DNA of 64,000 nucleotides from Streptomyces sp. FIT100. Lineage in GTDB: Bacteria > Actinomycetota > Actinomycetes > Streptomycetales > Streptomycetaceae. Of this stretch, positions 43,430 through 52,242 are shown in pieces (positions within the stretch are counted from its first letter, which is position 1; the number at the start of each line of letters is the position of its first letter). The translations under genes were made by a program, and so were the position numbers. The DNA lies in the NCBI RefSeq assembly GCF_024584805.1, contig NZ_CP075715.1, positions 310,001-374,000 on the forward strand, written 5' to 3'. The notes beneath the pieces were generated by a model that worked only from the letters and a program-made list of their open reading frames with translations, was not told the origin of the DNA and ran no database searches.

Positions 43430-44344
43430 TCAGCCCTTGACCGCGCCCTGCATGATTCCGCCGACGATCTGACGTCCGAAGACGACGAACATCGCCAGCA
43501 GGGGGAGAGTTCCGAGCAGCGCGCCGGCCATGATCAGGGACTGGTCGCGGACATAGCCCGCGCTGAGTTGGGTGAGCGCGACGGGAACCGTCGGGTTCGT
43601 CATGTCCAGCACGATGAACGGCCAGAAGAAGTCGTTCCAGGCGTGGACGAATGTGATCATGAAGAGCACGGCCATCGCCGGACGGGCGACCGGCAGGACG
43701 ATGCTCCAGAAGATACGGAGCGAATGCGCGCCGTCCACCCGGCCCGCCTCGATCAGTTCGTCGGGCAGCGCCTCGGCCAGGTACTGGCGCATGAAGAACA
43801 CACCGACGGCGCTGACGAGCGTCGGGAAGATGACGGCGGGCAGCTTCTGGCCCCACCCCAGTTCCGTCATCATCATGAAGAGGGGGACGACACCGAGCTG
43901 CGGCGGGACCATCATCGTGCCGATGACCAGCATCAGCAGGATGTTGCGTCCCTTGAAGCGCAGTTTGGCGAAGGCGAAGCCCGCCAGGGTGGCGAAGAGG
44001 ACCGTCGACAGGGCGATGACTCCGGCCACGATGAGACTGTTGACCATCGCCCTGCCCAGTGCGGCGTCCTGCCACGCCTTGCCCAGGTTCTCGAACAGGT
44101 GCGGACCCGGCAGGAACGGAGGCGGGGTCTGGGTCACGCGCGTGTTGTCGCTCGATGCCGCCACCATCGTCCAGTACAGCGGGAAGAGCGAGAGCAGCGC
44201 GGCGATCCCGAGCAGGACATAGGTGACGGGGCCGGCGTGGTGCTGGCGCCCGGCGCGTCCGCGCAGGAACCGGGCGGGGCGGCGCCCGCCGGGCGCCGCG
44301 TCCTGCTGTACGTCCTGGGGTGCCGGGAGGGTGTGAGTGGTCAT
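43430..44344 (-). CDS. ABC sugar permease (CebG-like)
   Basis: This 304-residue MalG-type permease has six transmembrane segments from [22 protein letters not shown] onward. The EAA loop is [21 protein letters not shown] and the C-terminus [15 protein letters not shown] is typical. ATG 44344 is chosen: AGGAG is nine bases upstream. The nearer ATG at 44353 would have no spacer at all. It lies 16 bases after the partner permease gene. Confidence 0.9.
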   Translation of the reverse strand: MTTHTLPAPQDVQQDAAPGGRRPARFLRGRAGRQHHAGPVTYVLLGIAALLSLFPLYWTMVAASSDNTRVTQTPPPFLPGPHLFENLGKAWQDAALGRAMVNSLIVAGVIALSTVLFATLAGFAFAKLRFKGRNILLMLVIGTMMVPPQLGVVPLFMMMTELGWGQKLPAVIFPTLVSAVGVFFMRQYLAEALPDELIEAGRVDGAHSLRIFWSIVLPVARPAMAVLFMITFVHAWNDFFWPFIVLDMTNPTVPVALTQLSAGYVRDQSLIMAGALLGTLPLLAMFVVFGRQIVGGIMQGAVKG

Positions 44345-44360
44345 GGCTGCCATCTCCTGG

Positions 44361-45386
44361 TCAGGAAGTACGGGACTTGGCACGCCACTTGACGAGGCGC
44401 TGGATGACGAAGACGAGGACCAGGAGCAGGAACATCGCCCAGGCCACGGTGGCCGCACGGCCCATCTGGTAGTTCTTCCAGCCCTCCTCGTACAGCAGCA
44501 GTCCGAGGGTCTGGTACTGGTTGTCCGCTCCGCCGGTGATGCCGTTCGGGCCCTGGCCGAAGATCAGGGGTTCGCCGAAGAGCTGGCTGGCGCCGATCGT
44601 GGAGAGCACGATCGTGAAGAGGATCGTGGGGCGGATGCCCGGGATGGTGACCTTGAGGAACTGCTGCCAGCGCGAGGCTCCGTCGATGGCCGCCGCCTCG
44701 TACCGGTCCCGCGGGATGGCCTGCATGGCCGCCAGGTACAGCAGGGCGTTGTAGCCGGTCCAGCGCCAGATGACGATCGTGGAGATCGCGATCTGCGCCG
44801 CCCACTTGTTGTTCTCCCAGTCGACGTTGTCGACACCGACCAGGCCGAGCACCCAGTTGATCATGCCGAAGTCGCGCTCGAAGAGCATGGTGAAGACGAG
44901 GGCCGCCGCTCCCACCGACGTGGCGTACGGCGTCAGCGCGGCGACCCGGAAGAACGCCGACGCGCGCAGGCGGTAGTTGAGCAGGTGGGCCAGACCCAGC
45001 GCCATGAACAGCTGCGGGACCGTGGAGATCACACCGATGGTGATGGTGTTGAACAGTGCGTTCCAGAAGCGCTCGTCCCCCCACAGCGCCGTGTAGTTGT
45101 CGAACGCCACCCATTCCATGAGGTCCATGGAGGCGAGCTCGACGCGGTGGAGGGATATCCAGGCGGTGTAGATGAGCGGGTAGAGGCTGAAGGCCGCGAA
45201 GACGGCGAAGAACGGAACGATGAAGGCGTAGGGCGCGCCGTGCAGATCCAGACGGTGGAGCAGTGTGCTCCGCCGGCGCGGCTGCCGCTTCTCCCCGCTC
45301 GTTCGGGAGGGTTCGGTCCGGCCTGCGGACTCTTCGGTGGCGTCACCGGCCGCTGCTGTCGAGGTGGGATTGGCCACCGGAGGCAT
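44361..45386 (-). CDS. ABC sugar permease (CebF-like)
   Basis: This 341-residue MalF-type permease has a charged, disordered N-tail of about 50 residues. Transmembrane segments start at YAFIVPFFAVFAAFSLYPLIY, and the EAA loop reads YEAAAIDGASRWQQFLKVTIP. ATG 45386 is the first start. A GTG nine bases inside would be better spaced from AAGGA and is a possible true start. It pairs with the next gene product. The 142-base gap before it carries a long hairpin. Confidence 0.88.
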   Translation of the reverse strand: MPPVANPTSTAAAGDATEESAGRTEPSRTSGEKRQPRRRSTLLHRLDLHGAPYAFIVPFFAVFAAFSLYPLIYTAWISLHRVELASMDLMEWVAFDNYTALWGDERFWNALFNTITIGVISTVPQLFMALGLAHLLNYRLRASAFFRVAALTPYATSVGAAALVFTMLFERDFGMINWVLGLVGVDNVDWENNKWAAQIAISTIVIWRWTGYNALLYLAAMQAIPRDRYEAAAIDGASRWQQFLKVTIPGIRPTILFTIVLSTIGASQLFGEPLIFGQGPNGITGGADNQYQTLGLLLYEEGWKNYQMGRAATVAWAMFLLLVLVFVIQRLVKWRAKSRTS

Positions 45387-45451
45387 CCTTACGTGGGACG
45401 TGGCGGGGGCTGTGCCCCGGCGACCGCGCGGAGCACGTCGTCGCCGGGGCC

Positions 45452-45515
45452 GGGCCCTGTCGTCGAAGTGGCGTCGTCCGCGCGGAGGGCGGACGGGACT
45501 CCGACGACAGGGCCC
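45452..45515 (-). terminator. Intercistronic hairpin after the binding-protein gene
   Basis: A perfect 14-bp inverted repeat (GGGCCCTGTCGTCG at 45452-45465 and its complement at 45502-45515) encloses a 36-base loop that has its own GTCCGC/GCGGAC stem. It stands between the binding-protein stop (45529) and the first permease start. It is probably a partial terminator or mRNA-stabilising structure that keeps the binding protein in excess, as known in other sugar ABC operons. Confidence 0.65.
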
Positions 45516-45528
45516 AGGGCGCATGGCG

Positions 45529-46842
45529 TCAGCCGACGGCCTTCTCGATGCGCTCGTCGGTGGTCTTCCATGCCTTGTCCGGGCTCTGGTTCTGGGACTC
45601 GATCAGGCTCAGCCCCTGGGAGAAGATGTCCTTGATCGTTCCGTCCTTGCGGCCCAGCACCTGCTCGTCGGGGATCTCCTGCGCCGCGGCACCGAAGATC
45701 TGGCCGATGGGGGCGCCGCTGAAGTACTCGGACTTCGCGTTCGCCACCTGGGGTGCCTCCAGCGCCTTCTGCGAGGAGGGGAAGTTGCCGATCTTCTCGA
45801 AGAGGCGGGCCTGCTGCTCAGGGGCGGTGAGCCAGGCAACGAGCTTCTTCGCCTCTTCCTTGACGGGGCTCTGCTCCATGACTCCGAGGAAGGAACCGCC
45901 CCAGTTGGCGCCCTGGGGCGCCTTGGCGACGTCCCACTTGCCCTTGTTCTGCGGGCCCGCCTTCTCGCTGATGTGGGCGAGCATCCACGCCGGGCACACC
46001 GTGGTGGCGAAGGTGCTGTTCGCGAGGCCGGGGTCCCAGCCCGGCTGGAACTGGCGGAGCTTCGCGGTCAGTCCCGAGGTCGCGGCCTGGGAGGCCAGGT
46101 CCCAGGCTCCGGTGACGACGGGGCTGTCCTTGTAGATCAGCTTGCCGTCCTTGTCGTAGAACTGCTGGGAGTTGCCGTAGATCATCGCGTTGAACAGTCC
46201 GCTGGAGCTGTCCATGAAGGCGACCTTGTCGCCCTTGAAGCCGGCCTTGAACTCCTTGCCCGCCGCGACGTACTTCGCCCAGTCGCCGTCCCACAGCTTG
46301 GCGACCTGCTCGCGGTCGGTGGGGAGCCCCGCCTGCTCGAAGAGGTCCTTGCGGTAGCAGACCGCCATGGGGCCGATGTCCGTACCGAGCCCGATGACCT
46401 TGCCGTCCTTGCCCGTGACCTGGCTCAGCTTCCACGGCAGGAAGTGGTCGGCGCCGGAGACCTCGGACAGGTCGACGAACTTGCCGGACTGGGTGTCGAC
46501 GAGCTCCTTGGCGCGTCCGATCTCGATGCCCTGGATGTCCTTCAGGCCGCTGCCGGCCGCCAGGTGGGTCTGCAGAGCCGTGTAGTAGGTCTGCTCGTCG
46601 CCCGCGACGTCGGCCTCGATCCGTACGTTCGGGTTCTGCTTCATGTACTCATCGAGGAGCCCGGTCTCCTTGAATCCCATGACACCGAACAGCCCCATCG
46701 TGATGGTGGTCTTGCCGTCCTTGACGCCTCCACCGGTCCCACCGGCGTCGCCGCCACCGCATGCGGAGAGAAGACCGAGAGCTGCCACCGCCGATATGAC
46801 GGCGGTGCCTCTCGTACGCAACAGCTTCCGGGTGCTCTTCAT
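45529..46842 (-). CDS. ABC sugar-binding lipoprotein (CebE-like)
   Basis: This 437-residue solute-binding lipoprotein has a signal sequence ending in lipobox GLLSAC (Cys about 28), followed by a glycine-rich linker. The extracellular binding fold reads TITMGLFGVMGFKETGLLDEY, GTDIGPMAVCYRKDLFEQAGLP and FATTVCPAWMLAHIS. Gene order and the adjacent GH1 enzyme point to cellobiose or another beta-glucoside as ligand. No ATPase is encoded, consistent with a shared MsiK-type ATPase. GGGAGGA precedes the ATG. Control by the tandem operators upstream is likely. Confidence 0.9.
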   Translation of the reverse strand: MKSTRKLLRTRGTAVISAVAALGLLSACGGGDAGGTGGGVKDGKTTITMGLFGVMGFKETGLLDEYMKQNPNVRIEADVAGDEQTYYTALQTHLAAGSGLKDIQGIEIGRAKELVDTQSGKFVDLSEVSGADHFLPWKLSQVTGKDGKVIGLGTDIGPMAVCYRKDLFEQAGLPTDREQVAKLWDGDWAKYVAAGKEFKAGFKGDKVAFMDSSSGLFNAMIYGNSQQFYDKDGKLIYKDSPVVTGAWDLASQAATSGLTAKLRQFQPGWDPGLANSTFATTVCPAWMLAHISEKAGPQNKGKWDVAKAPQGANWGGSFLGVMEQSPVKEEAKKLVAWLTAPEQQARLFEKIGNFPSSQKALEAPQVANAKSEYFSGAPIGQIFGAAAQEIPDEQVLGRKDGTIKDIFSQGLSLIESQNQSPDKAWKTTDERIEKAVG

Positions 46843-46917
46843 GTGTGTGTCCTCCCAGGCGGCGCCGACGCACCGGAGTGCGGGCCAGCCGTCCTGCCGA
46901 TTGGCCCGAGCAGAGAG

Positions 46918-46994
46918 TGGGAACGTTCCCAATCAAGATGGGAACGTTCCCACTGGATGCCGGAAGATTGACCTTTGAACGAGGCTTGTGTCAA
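46918..46994 (-). promoter_or_regulatory. Promoter with two tandem LacI-type operators
   Basis: On the minus strand a consensus TTGACA (46994-46989) precedes two perfect palindromes TGGGAACGTTCCCA (46952-46939 and 46931-46918). Their centres are 21 bases apart, two helical turns, so two repressor dimers would sit on the same face. The sites differ from the CebR operator TGGGAGCGCTCCCA only in the four central bases adjoining the axis (AACGTT instead of AGCGCT). The divergent LacI gene begins 129 bases away. Confidence 0.87.
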
Positions 46995-47122
46995 GAACTT
47001 GAATCCAATTCGTTTCCGGAAGATGACGCGGGGGCCATCCGCGCACCGACCGGTCGATGCGGGTGTCTGGCACAATGCGCTGGCAAACGGCGCGCAGCCA
47101 CCGGTCGGACGAGGAGAGACTC

Positions 47123-48139
47123 ATGGGGGCACAGCAGCGGCCGACCATCAAAACCGTGGCCGCGCGCGCCGGAGTCGGGCGCACCACCGTTTCAAGGGTC
47201 ATCAACGGCTCGACCCTCGTCAGCGACGAGGCGAAGGCCGCGGTGCTCGCGGCGATAGCCGAGCTCAACTACGTACCGAACTCCGTCGCCCGCGGCCTGG
47301 TCACGCGGCGTACGAACTCCGTCGCGCTGGTGATCCCCGAGTCCGAGAGCAGGCTCGGCGCCGAGCCCTACTTCTCGGCCGTGATCCGGGGCGTGAGCAC
47401 CGTGCTGACGGCGACCAGGACACAGCTCCAGCTCGTGCTCGTCCGCGACAGGGGCGAGCGCGACCAGCTCACGGACTGCGTGGCGGAGCGGAGGGTGGAC
47501 GGCGTACTCCTGGTGTCCGTGCACGAGCACGACCCGCTGCCCGGCATTCTGGAGAACCTGGGCCTGCCGACGGTACTGGCCGGCCGCCGCTCCCCCGCGG
47601 AGTCCCTGAGCCATGCGTGCTCCGACAACCTGGGGGGCGGGAAGGAAGCGGGCCGGCATCTCGTCTCCCGCGGCCGGACGGCGATCGCCACCATCTCCGG
47701 GCCGCTCGACATGGACGTCTCCCGCAGCCGGCTCCAGGGCTGGAAGGACGCCCTCGAGGAGGCGGGCATCGCTCCCGACGAGCGCCTCGTCGCGACGGCC
47801 GACTTCACGGAGGAGGGCGGGATGCTCGCGATGCGTTCGCTTCTCGAACGCGCCCCCGACCTGGACGCCGTGTTCGCGGCGTCGGACGTCATGGCGGCCG
47901 GAGCCATGCTGGAGCTGCGGCGGCAGGGACGACGAGTGCCCGAAGATGTCGCCATTGTCGGATTCGATAACTCCTACATCGCCCGCTACGCCCACCCTTC
48001 GCTCACGAGCGTGAGCCAGCCGGTGGAGGAGATCGGGTCCACCATCGCCCGTCTCCTCCTCGACGAGATCGCCGACCCCGGCGCACCCCGGCAGCAGGTC
48101 ATGCTGCCCACCGAGCTGGTGGTGCGCGGCTCGTCCTGA
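47123..48139 (+). CDS. LacI-family regulator (CebR-like)
   Basis: This 338-residue repressor has an N-terminal helix-turn-helix (TIKTVAARAGVGRTTVSRVINGS, residues about 8-30) and hinge LNYVPNSVARGLVTRRTN. The effector domain has HEHDPLPGILENLGLPTVLAGR, DVSRSRLQGWKDAL and DVAIVGFDNSYIARYAHPSLTSV. It is divergent from the ABC/GH1 operon, as cebR is from cebEFG. ATG 47123 with GAGGAG six bases upstream is preferred to GTG 47057, because the protein then starts just before the helix-turn-helix. It probably binds all three TGGGAACGTTCCCA sites in the window. Confidence 0.9.
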   Translation: MGAQQRPTIKTVAARAGVGRTTVSRVINGSTLVSDEAKAAVLAAIAELNYVPNSVARGLVTRRTNSVALVIPESESRLGAEPYFSAVIRGVSTVLTATRTQLQLVLVRDRGERDQLTDCVAERRVDGVLLVSVHEHDPLPGILENLGLPTVLAGRRSPAESLSHACSDNLGGGKEAGRHLVSRGRTAIATISGPLDMDVSRSRLQGWKDALEEAGIAPDERLVATADFTEEGGMLAMRSLLERAPDLDAVFAASDVMAAGAMLELRRQGRRVPEDVAIVGFDNSYIARYAHPSLTSVSQPVEEIGSTIARLLLDEIADPGAPRQQVMLPTELVVRGSS

Positions 48140-48179
48140 CGGGCACCGGCGGCTCCGCTCCTGCTCCCCTCGCGGAGAG

Positions 48180-48258
48180 GGTTCGCGAGCGGTGTGCGAA
48201 CGGTGCGCGGGCGGTTTCGCCTGCTAACGGTGAACGGGCGGTTCGCGAGCGGTGTGCG
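48180..48258. repeat. 19-bp direct repeat 60 bp apart
   Basis: GGTTCGCGAGCGGTGTGCG occurs at 48180-48198 and 48240-48258. The start-to-start distance is 60 bases, with related GCGGT-type sequence between. It is in the 277-base gap between the LacI gene and the convergent regulator, where I see no gene. Confidence 0.85.
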
Positions 48259-48416
48259 GGCGGTCGGCGACGGGCGATGCCGGCGCCCTCGACACGGCTC
48301 CACGCCTTCTCCTGCGCCGCGGTCATGGCGGGCCAGTCGCCGCCGCCCCGGCGGGCGCGACGCGTGAGGCGCGGGGGGCCGGGCACGGCGCGCGGCCGTG
48401 CTCGGCGGCAGTCGCG

Positions 48417-49442
48417 TCAGGCCCAGCCGCGGCGGGCGGCCTGCCAGCCGAGCTGGACGCGTGTCTCCACCCCCGCCCTGGCCATGAGGTCGCCGATGCG
48501 GCGCTGGTAGGTACGGCGCGAGATGCCCAGTTGGCCGGCCGCCGTATGGTCGGTCAGCCCGCTGAGCATCAAGGTCAGGATGCGGAGGTCCAGCTCGTCG
48601 AGGTCGCCGGTCGGGGTCTCGGCGACATCGTCGCCCGCCGCGTTCGCCGACAGCGGGTAGGCCCGTTGCCACGCGGCCTCGAAGTACCCGATCAGCACGT
48701 CCAGGAGACCGCTGGGGTGCACCACGATCGAGGCGGCAGCGGTGTTCCGGCTGGAGGAGAGCGGAACCATGGCGAGGTCGTCGTCGGCGATCACCAACTT
48801 GACCGGAACGGACTCCGTCACCCGTATCTCCTCGCCCTCCGTGAGGGAGGCGAGCACCTCGCCGACCATGCCGGGCTGCGCCAGCAGTTCGCGCGGTGCG
48901 ATCGCCCGGTAGTGGATCCCCCGGCGCAGCCCCGCGGCACCGGCCTCGTTCTGCCGGTGCGGTACGACGGCCAGGTGCGGGACCATCATGGACCGCACCT
49001 CGCGCCGGGCGGCGTGCTGCAGTTGGGCGAAACGATGGCGAACGGTGTCGACGTCCGTGATCACCTCCACCACGTCGGAGGCCCGGTCACGGGCCGCCAG
49101 CCGGTGCTGCTCGGTGAGGTTCAGCAGATCGAGCTCGGCGGCGCGCAACGCGTCCCGGCGCTCCCGCAGGACCGGCCCGAGCGCGACCGCCGGCGGCGCG
49201 GCGCTGAAGACGGTCCCGGGACCGGACGGTGGCGCGTGGTCTTCCGGGCCGGTACGGCCCTGGGGATCCGCGGGGTGTGCCGTCACGAGGCCGAGCCCGG
49301 CCAAGGCGGTGAGCAACCGGTGCACCTCGCCCGGCGACCGGCCGGTGTCGTCCGCGAGTTCACCGGCGTTCCCGCTCGCCCGCACGATCAGGTGCCGGTA
49401 GACCTCTTCCTCGGCGGCGCCGAGCCCGAGCGCGGCAAGCAT
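48417..49442 (-). CDS. Transcriptional regulator with TrmB-like N-terminus and LuxR-type C-terminal HTH
   Basis: This 341-residue protein starts with a winged-helix (LGAAEEEVYRHLIVRASGNAGELADDTG, about 6-55) that may be TrmB-like. A middle domain carries DTVRHRFAQLQHAARREVRSMMVP. The C-terminal LuxR/GerE helix-turn-helix reads DELDLRILTLMLSGLTDHTAAGQLGISRRTYQRRIGDLMARAG, about 288-330. Such regulators are common near secondary-metabolism and protease genes in Streptomyces. ATG 49442 is chosen because GGGGGAG lies five bases upstream; a GTG two codons earlier is possible. The target is unknown. The SIP gene upstream on the same strand is 91 bases away. Confidence 0.83.
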   Translation of the reverse strand: MLAALGLGAAEEEVYRHLIVRASGNAGELADDTGRSPGEVHRLLTALAGLGLVTAHPADPQGRTGPEDHAPPSGPGTVFSAAPPAVALGPVLRERRDALRAAELDLLNLTEQHRLAARDRASDVVEVITDVDTVRHRFAQLQHAARREVRSMMVPHLAVVPHRQNEAGAAGLRRGIHYRAIAPRELLAQPGMVGEVLASLTEGEEIRVTESVPVKLVIADDDLAMVPLSSSRNTAAASIVVHPSGLLDVLIGYFEAAWQRAYPLSANAAGDDVAETPTGDLDELDLRILTLMLSGLTDHTAAGQLGISRRTYQRRIGDLMARAGVETRVQLGWQAARRGWA

Positions 49443-49532
49443 GGCCACTCCCCCACATGATGCTGAGGGCCGTGACGATACGAGAGGCGGCCCCGGGCCC
49501 GGAACCCGGGGCCGCCGCCTCGCGCGACGCGG

Positions 49533-50390
49533 TCAGAGGCCGGCTCTGCCGTGTTTCCAGTAGCCGCGGAAGGCGATGTCGGAGGCGGGGACGCCGCGTT
49601 CGCCGACGAGATGCCTGCGGACGCCGGTGGGCAGCGAGGACTCGCCCGCGGTCCAGGTGTAGAAGGGGCTCGGACGCAGCTCTGCGTCCTTCACGGCCCT
49701 CAGGGCCAGCGTGCCTGGCCGCAGGGAGGGTTCGTCGCGGGGCAACCAGTGGATCCTTGTGGCCGCGGGCGCGGTGACCTCGCGACGGATGTCCTCGCCG
49801 GAAGGTACTTCGAGGAAGACCTCGGCAGGCAGGGCGTCGGTGGAGCGCTCCAGGATCGCGAGGATCGCCGGCAACGCGCTCTCGTCGCCGACGAGAAGCT
49901 GCCAGGCGGCGCCAGGCGTGGGCATGTAGCAGTACCCCTCGTCGAGGAAACCGACCCTGTCGCCTGGCACCGCCCCCAGCGCCCAGGCCGTCCCGGGAGC
50001 AGCGGGCCCGGCCGAGGCGTGCTCCTCGTGGAGGGAGACTTCGATGTCGAACGCGGACGACTCCGGCCTGAAGCGCCGGATCGAATACGACCTGACTCGT
50101 GGACGCCGTCCGGCCGACTGCAGCGTGTGCTGGAGCATCCACTTCTCCCTGCTCGGCAGGACCACCTCGTCCTGACCGGGGCCGGCGAAGAAGAGGCGGC
50201 CCGCCTGGTCGTACCCGGACTGCTCCAGATGCCGGAAGTCCTCTCCGCCCAGCGTGAGGGACATGAAGTGAGGGCTGACCCGCTCGCGGCCCTGGACGGT
50301 CAGCGTCAACATCCGCCGCTGGCGGGGGCGTCGGCGTCTGGCTGCCATCGCCATCGATCCGAAGCTGCTCAACGGTTCCTCCGGTTGCAT
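49533..50390 (-). CDS. Siderophore-interacting protein (FAD-binding ferric reductase)
   Basis: This 285-residue protein of the SIP/ViuB family reduces ferric siderophores in the cytosol. The FAD-binding barrel shows RPRVRSYSIRRFRPESSAFDIEVSLHEEHASAGPAAP, containing the R-x-Y-S/T FAD motif near 98-103. The NAD(P)H-binding half has LLVGDESALPAILAILE, and the family end YWKHGRAGL is intact. The start is uncertain: ATG 50390 lacks a ribosome site. Inside the reading frame, GGAGG precedes a TTG that would give MSSFGSMAM. It is divergent from an AraC regulator that may control it. I see no DmdR-type iron box between them. Confidence 0.88.
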   Translation of the reverse strand: MQPEEPLSSFGSMAMAARRRRPRQRRMLTLTVQGRERVSPHFMSLTLGGEDFRHLEQSGYDQAGRLFFAGPGQDEVVLPSREKWMLQHTLQSAGRRPRVRSYSIRRFRPESSAFDIEVSLHEEHASAGPAAPGTAWALGAVPGDRVGFLDEGYCYMPTPGAAWQLLVGDESALPAILAILERSTDALPAEVFLEVPSGEDIRREVTAPAATRIHWLPRDEPSLRPGTLALRAVKDAELRPSPFYTWTAGESSLPTGVRRHLVGERGVPASDIAFRGYWKHGRAGL

Positions 50391-50464
50391 GCCCGTACGT
50401 CACTGCTCATAGGCCGATCCTCGGGCCCGCCGCAGGTGCCGTACCACCGGTAAACTGACGGCTG

Positions 50465-51253
50465 ATGCCGGAAACCCGCCAGACTTCCCCGCCGCCCGCG
50501 ACGCTGCGCGTGACGACGCCTCGCAGTGGAGGCTGGCTCCCGCACGGCTACCACCTCGACACCCATTCGCACGCCCATGGCCAGCTGGTGTACGCGGCCG
50601 CCGGAGCCCTGGCCACCACGACCGAACGCGGGACCTGGGTCGCCCCGGCCAACCGGGTCACGTGGACGCCGCCCGGATTCGACCACTCCCATCGCTTCTA
50701 CGGCAGGACCGACGTCCGCCTCGTCGCCATCCCGGCGGGCCTGTGCGACGCGCTCGTGGCACACCCCAGCGTGTTCGCGGTGAATCCCCTGCTGCGAGAG
50801 GCCCTCCTGGCTCTGACGGACCGTCGGGAGGTCCGGCCCGGCGCCTACGAACGGCTGCGCGCGGTGGTGATCGACGAGCTCGCCGAGACCCCCGAGCAGT
50901 CCCTGCACCTGCCTCAACCGCGGGACGACCGGCTGCGTGCCGCGACCGATCTCCTGCACGCGGATCCCGGCCGGACCGCGACCCTGGCCCAGCTGGGCCG
51001 GACCGTGGGAGCGAGTGAGCGCACCCTGAGCCGCCTGTTCCACACCGAGCTGGGCATGGGTTTCCAGCGCTGGCGCACCGTCCTGCGCATCCACCACGCC
51101 GTGGTCCACCTCACCAACGGCCGGTCCGTCACCGAGACCGCGACGGAGTGCGGGTGGTCCAACCCCTCCAGCTTCATCGCGGCGTTCACCGAGGTTGTCG
51201 GGCAGACCCCGGGCCGCTACCAGGCGGAGCTGCGCGACGACGACATCAAGTAG
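50465..51253 (+). CDS. AraC-family regulator divergent from SIP gene
   Basis: This 262-residue regulator has an N-terminal cupin-like sensor (HGYHLDTHSHAHGQLVYAAAGAL, WTPPGFDHSHRF). The C-terminal double helix-turn-helix runs about 165-255: TATLAQLGRTVGASERTLSRLFHTELGMGF, and SVTETATECGWSNPSSFIAAFTEVVGQTPG. The histidine-rich sensor resembles AraC proteins of the RipA/YbtA-like, metal- or siderophore-linked kind, but ligand binding is not shown. The divergent SIP gene 74 bases away is the likely target. Confidence 0.85.
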   Translation: MPETRQTSPPPATLRVTTPRSGGWLPHGYHLDTHSHAHGQLVYAAAGALATTTERGTWVAPANRVTWTPPGFDHSHRFYGRTDVRLVAIPAGLCDALVAHPSVFAVNPLLREALLALTDRREVRPGAYERLRAVVIDELAETPEQSLHLPQPRDDRLRAATDLLHADPGRTATLAQLGRTVGASERTLSRLFHTELGMGFQRWRTVLRIHHAVVHLTNGRSVTETATECGWSNPSSFIAAFTEVVGQTPGRYQAELRDDDIK

Positions 51254-51672
51254 CCGCACCGGCCTCGGACGTTCGCCCCACGGCTGCGACCGTCAGGACG
51301 GCCGCACGAGGTGAGACCGTCGGCCGGCCCCGGCACGATCTGCCGGCATTCCTGCCGGGGGGGGGTGCGACGTACTGGAATCGGCGGCCTTCGGGCCGTC
51401 TGGAACGGTGTCGTACGCGGCCTCGGCGGGCGCCTCGATCGACCGTCCTGCGGCCGCCGTTGGGACCTGGGGCCGCCCGCCGCCTGGTCGCCGAGGGACG
51501 CACGTACGGGTGGACGCCGCACCACAGCCACCCTGTGCCGGACAGCGGCCGGTCCGCGGGCTGCCGCGCCAAGCGATGCCGGCCACCGAGTGAGATCGCG
51601 GTGCTCGTCGGCAGATGCCGCACGCACACCCGTCGGGGTCGCGCCCGAGCACCTGCCGTAGGTTCCCGAACC
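51254..51672. other. Intergenic region without a recognisable gene
   Basis: There are 419 bases between the AraC gene and the DUF5959-like gene. It contains a run of ten or more G near 51357-51366 and scattered GC inverted repeats. No frame here shows a family motif or a supported start. Confidence 0.6.
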
Positions 51673-52137
51673 ATGGACACGAGCACACAGCCCGATGCGT
51701 ATGAGCTGATCCGCCTGGCCGACCTCACCCGGAGCATCAGCGTTCGTCTGCGTTCGACCGAACCCACCCTCATCACCGCGACAGTCCGGCACTACGACGC
51801 GGAGGCCGTCGTCAGCAGCGGCTTCGTCAACGGGACGGTCCGCCTCGGATTCCACTCCGAGGACCTCGCAGACTTGGGCCGGCTTCTGGACGCCATCGAG
51901 GAAGCCGAGCAGGAGGCCGACCTCGACGAGCCGTTCACGGCGGACTGGCCCCAATCAGGCCACACCGCCTACCTCCGCTTCATCGCCGAAGACCCCTATG
52001 TGGTCGAAGTCCACGACGGGGCCAGCACCCAGATCGTCGTCTCTGTGCCTCTCGATCTGGGGGAAGGGTGGATAGCCGAGTCCCGAGAACGTCTCGCTGC
52101 GGCGCTGGCCGCTCTCGGCGCGGGCGCAGAGCGGTGA
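51673..52137 (+). CDS. Conserved hypothetical protein (DUF5959-like)
   Basis: This 154-residue acidic protein opens YELIRLADLTRSISVRLRSTEPTLITATVRHYDAEAVVSSGFVNG and then has a glutamate-rich linker and PQSGHTAYLRFIAEDPYVVEVHDGAS. The pattern is the DUF5959 family, small Streptomyces proteins of unknown role predicted to be beta-rich. ATG 51673 has no strong ribosome site; TAGGTTCC lies just upstream. It is convergent with the large subtilase gene. Confidence 0.72.
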   Translation: MDTSTQPDAYELIRLADLTRSISVRLRSTEPTLITATVRHYDAEAVVSSGFVNGTVRLGFHSEDLADLGRLLDAIEEAEQEADLDEPFTADWPQSGHTAYLRFIAEDPYVVEVHDGASTQIVVSVPLDLGEGWIAESRERLAAALAALGAGAER

Positions 52138-52146
52138 CCATGAGGC

Positions 52147-52188
52147 TGGGCGCGGATCGGCCGGCGACGGCGGCTCGGTCCGCGCCCA
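52147..52188. terminator. Terminator between DUF5959-like and subtilase genes
   Basis: A 10-bp perfect inverted repeat TGGGCGCGGA (52147-52156) / TCCGCGCCCA (52179-52188) encloses a GC-rich 22-base loop between two convergent genes. Confidence 0.62.
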
Positions 52189-52242
52189 CGTCCCATCAGT
52201 GATCACCAACGGGACAGACGGTCCGGCCGTGCGATCAACCCC

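Noticed and set aside
50391..50464. Iron-box (DmdR/DtxR) site between the SIP and AraC genes
   Set aside because: I looked for a TTAGGTTAGGCTAACCTAA-like palindrome and found none on either strand.
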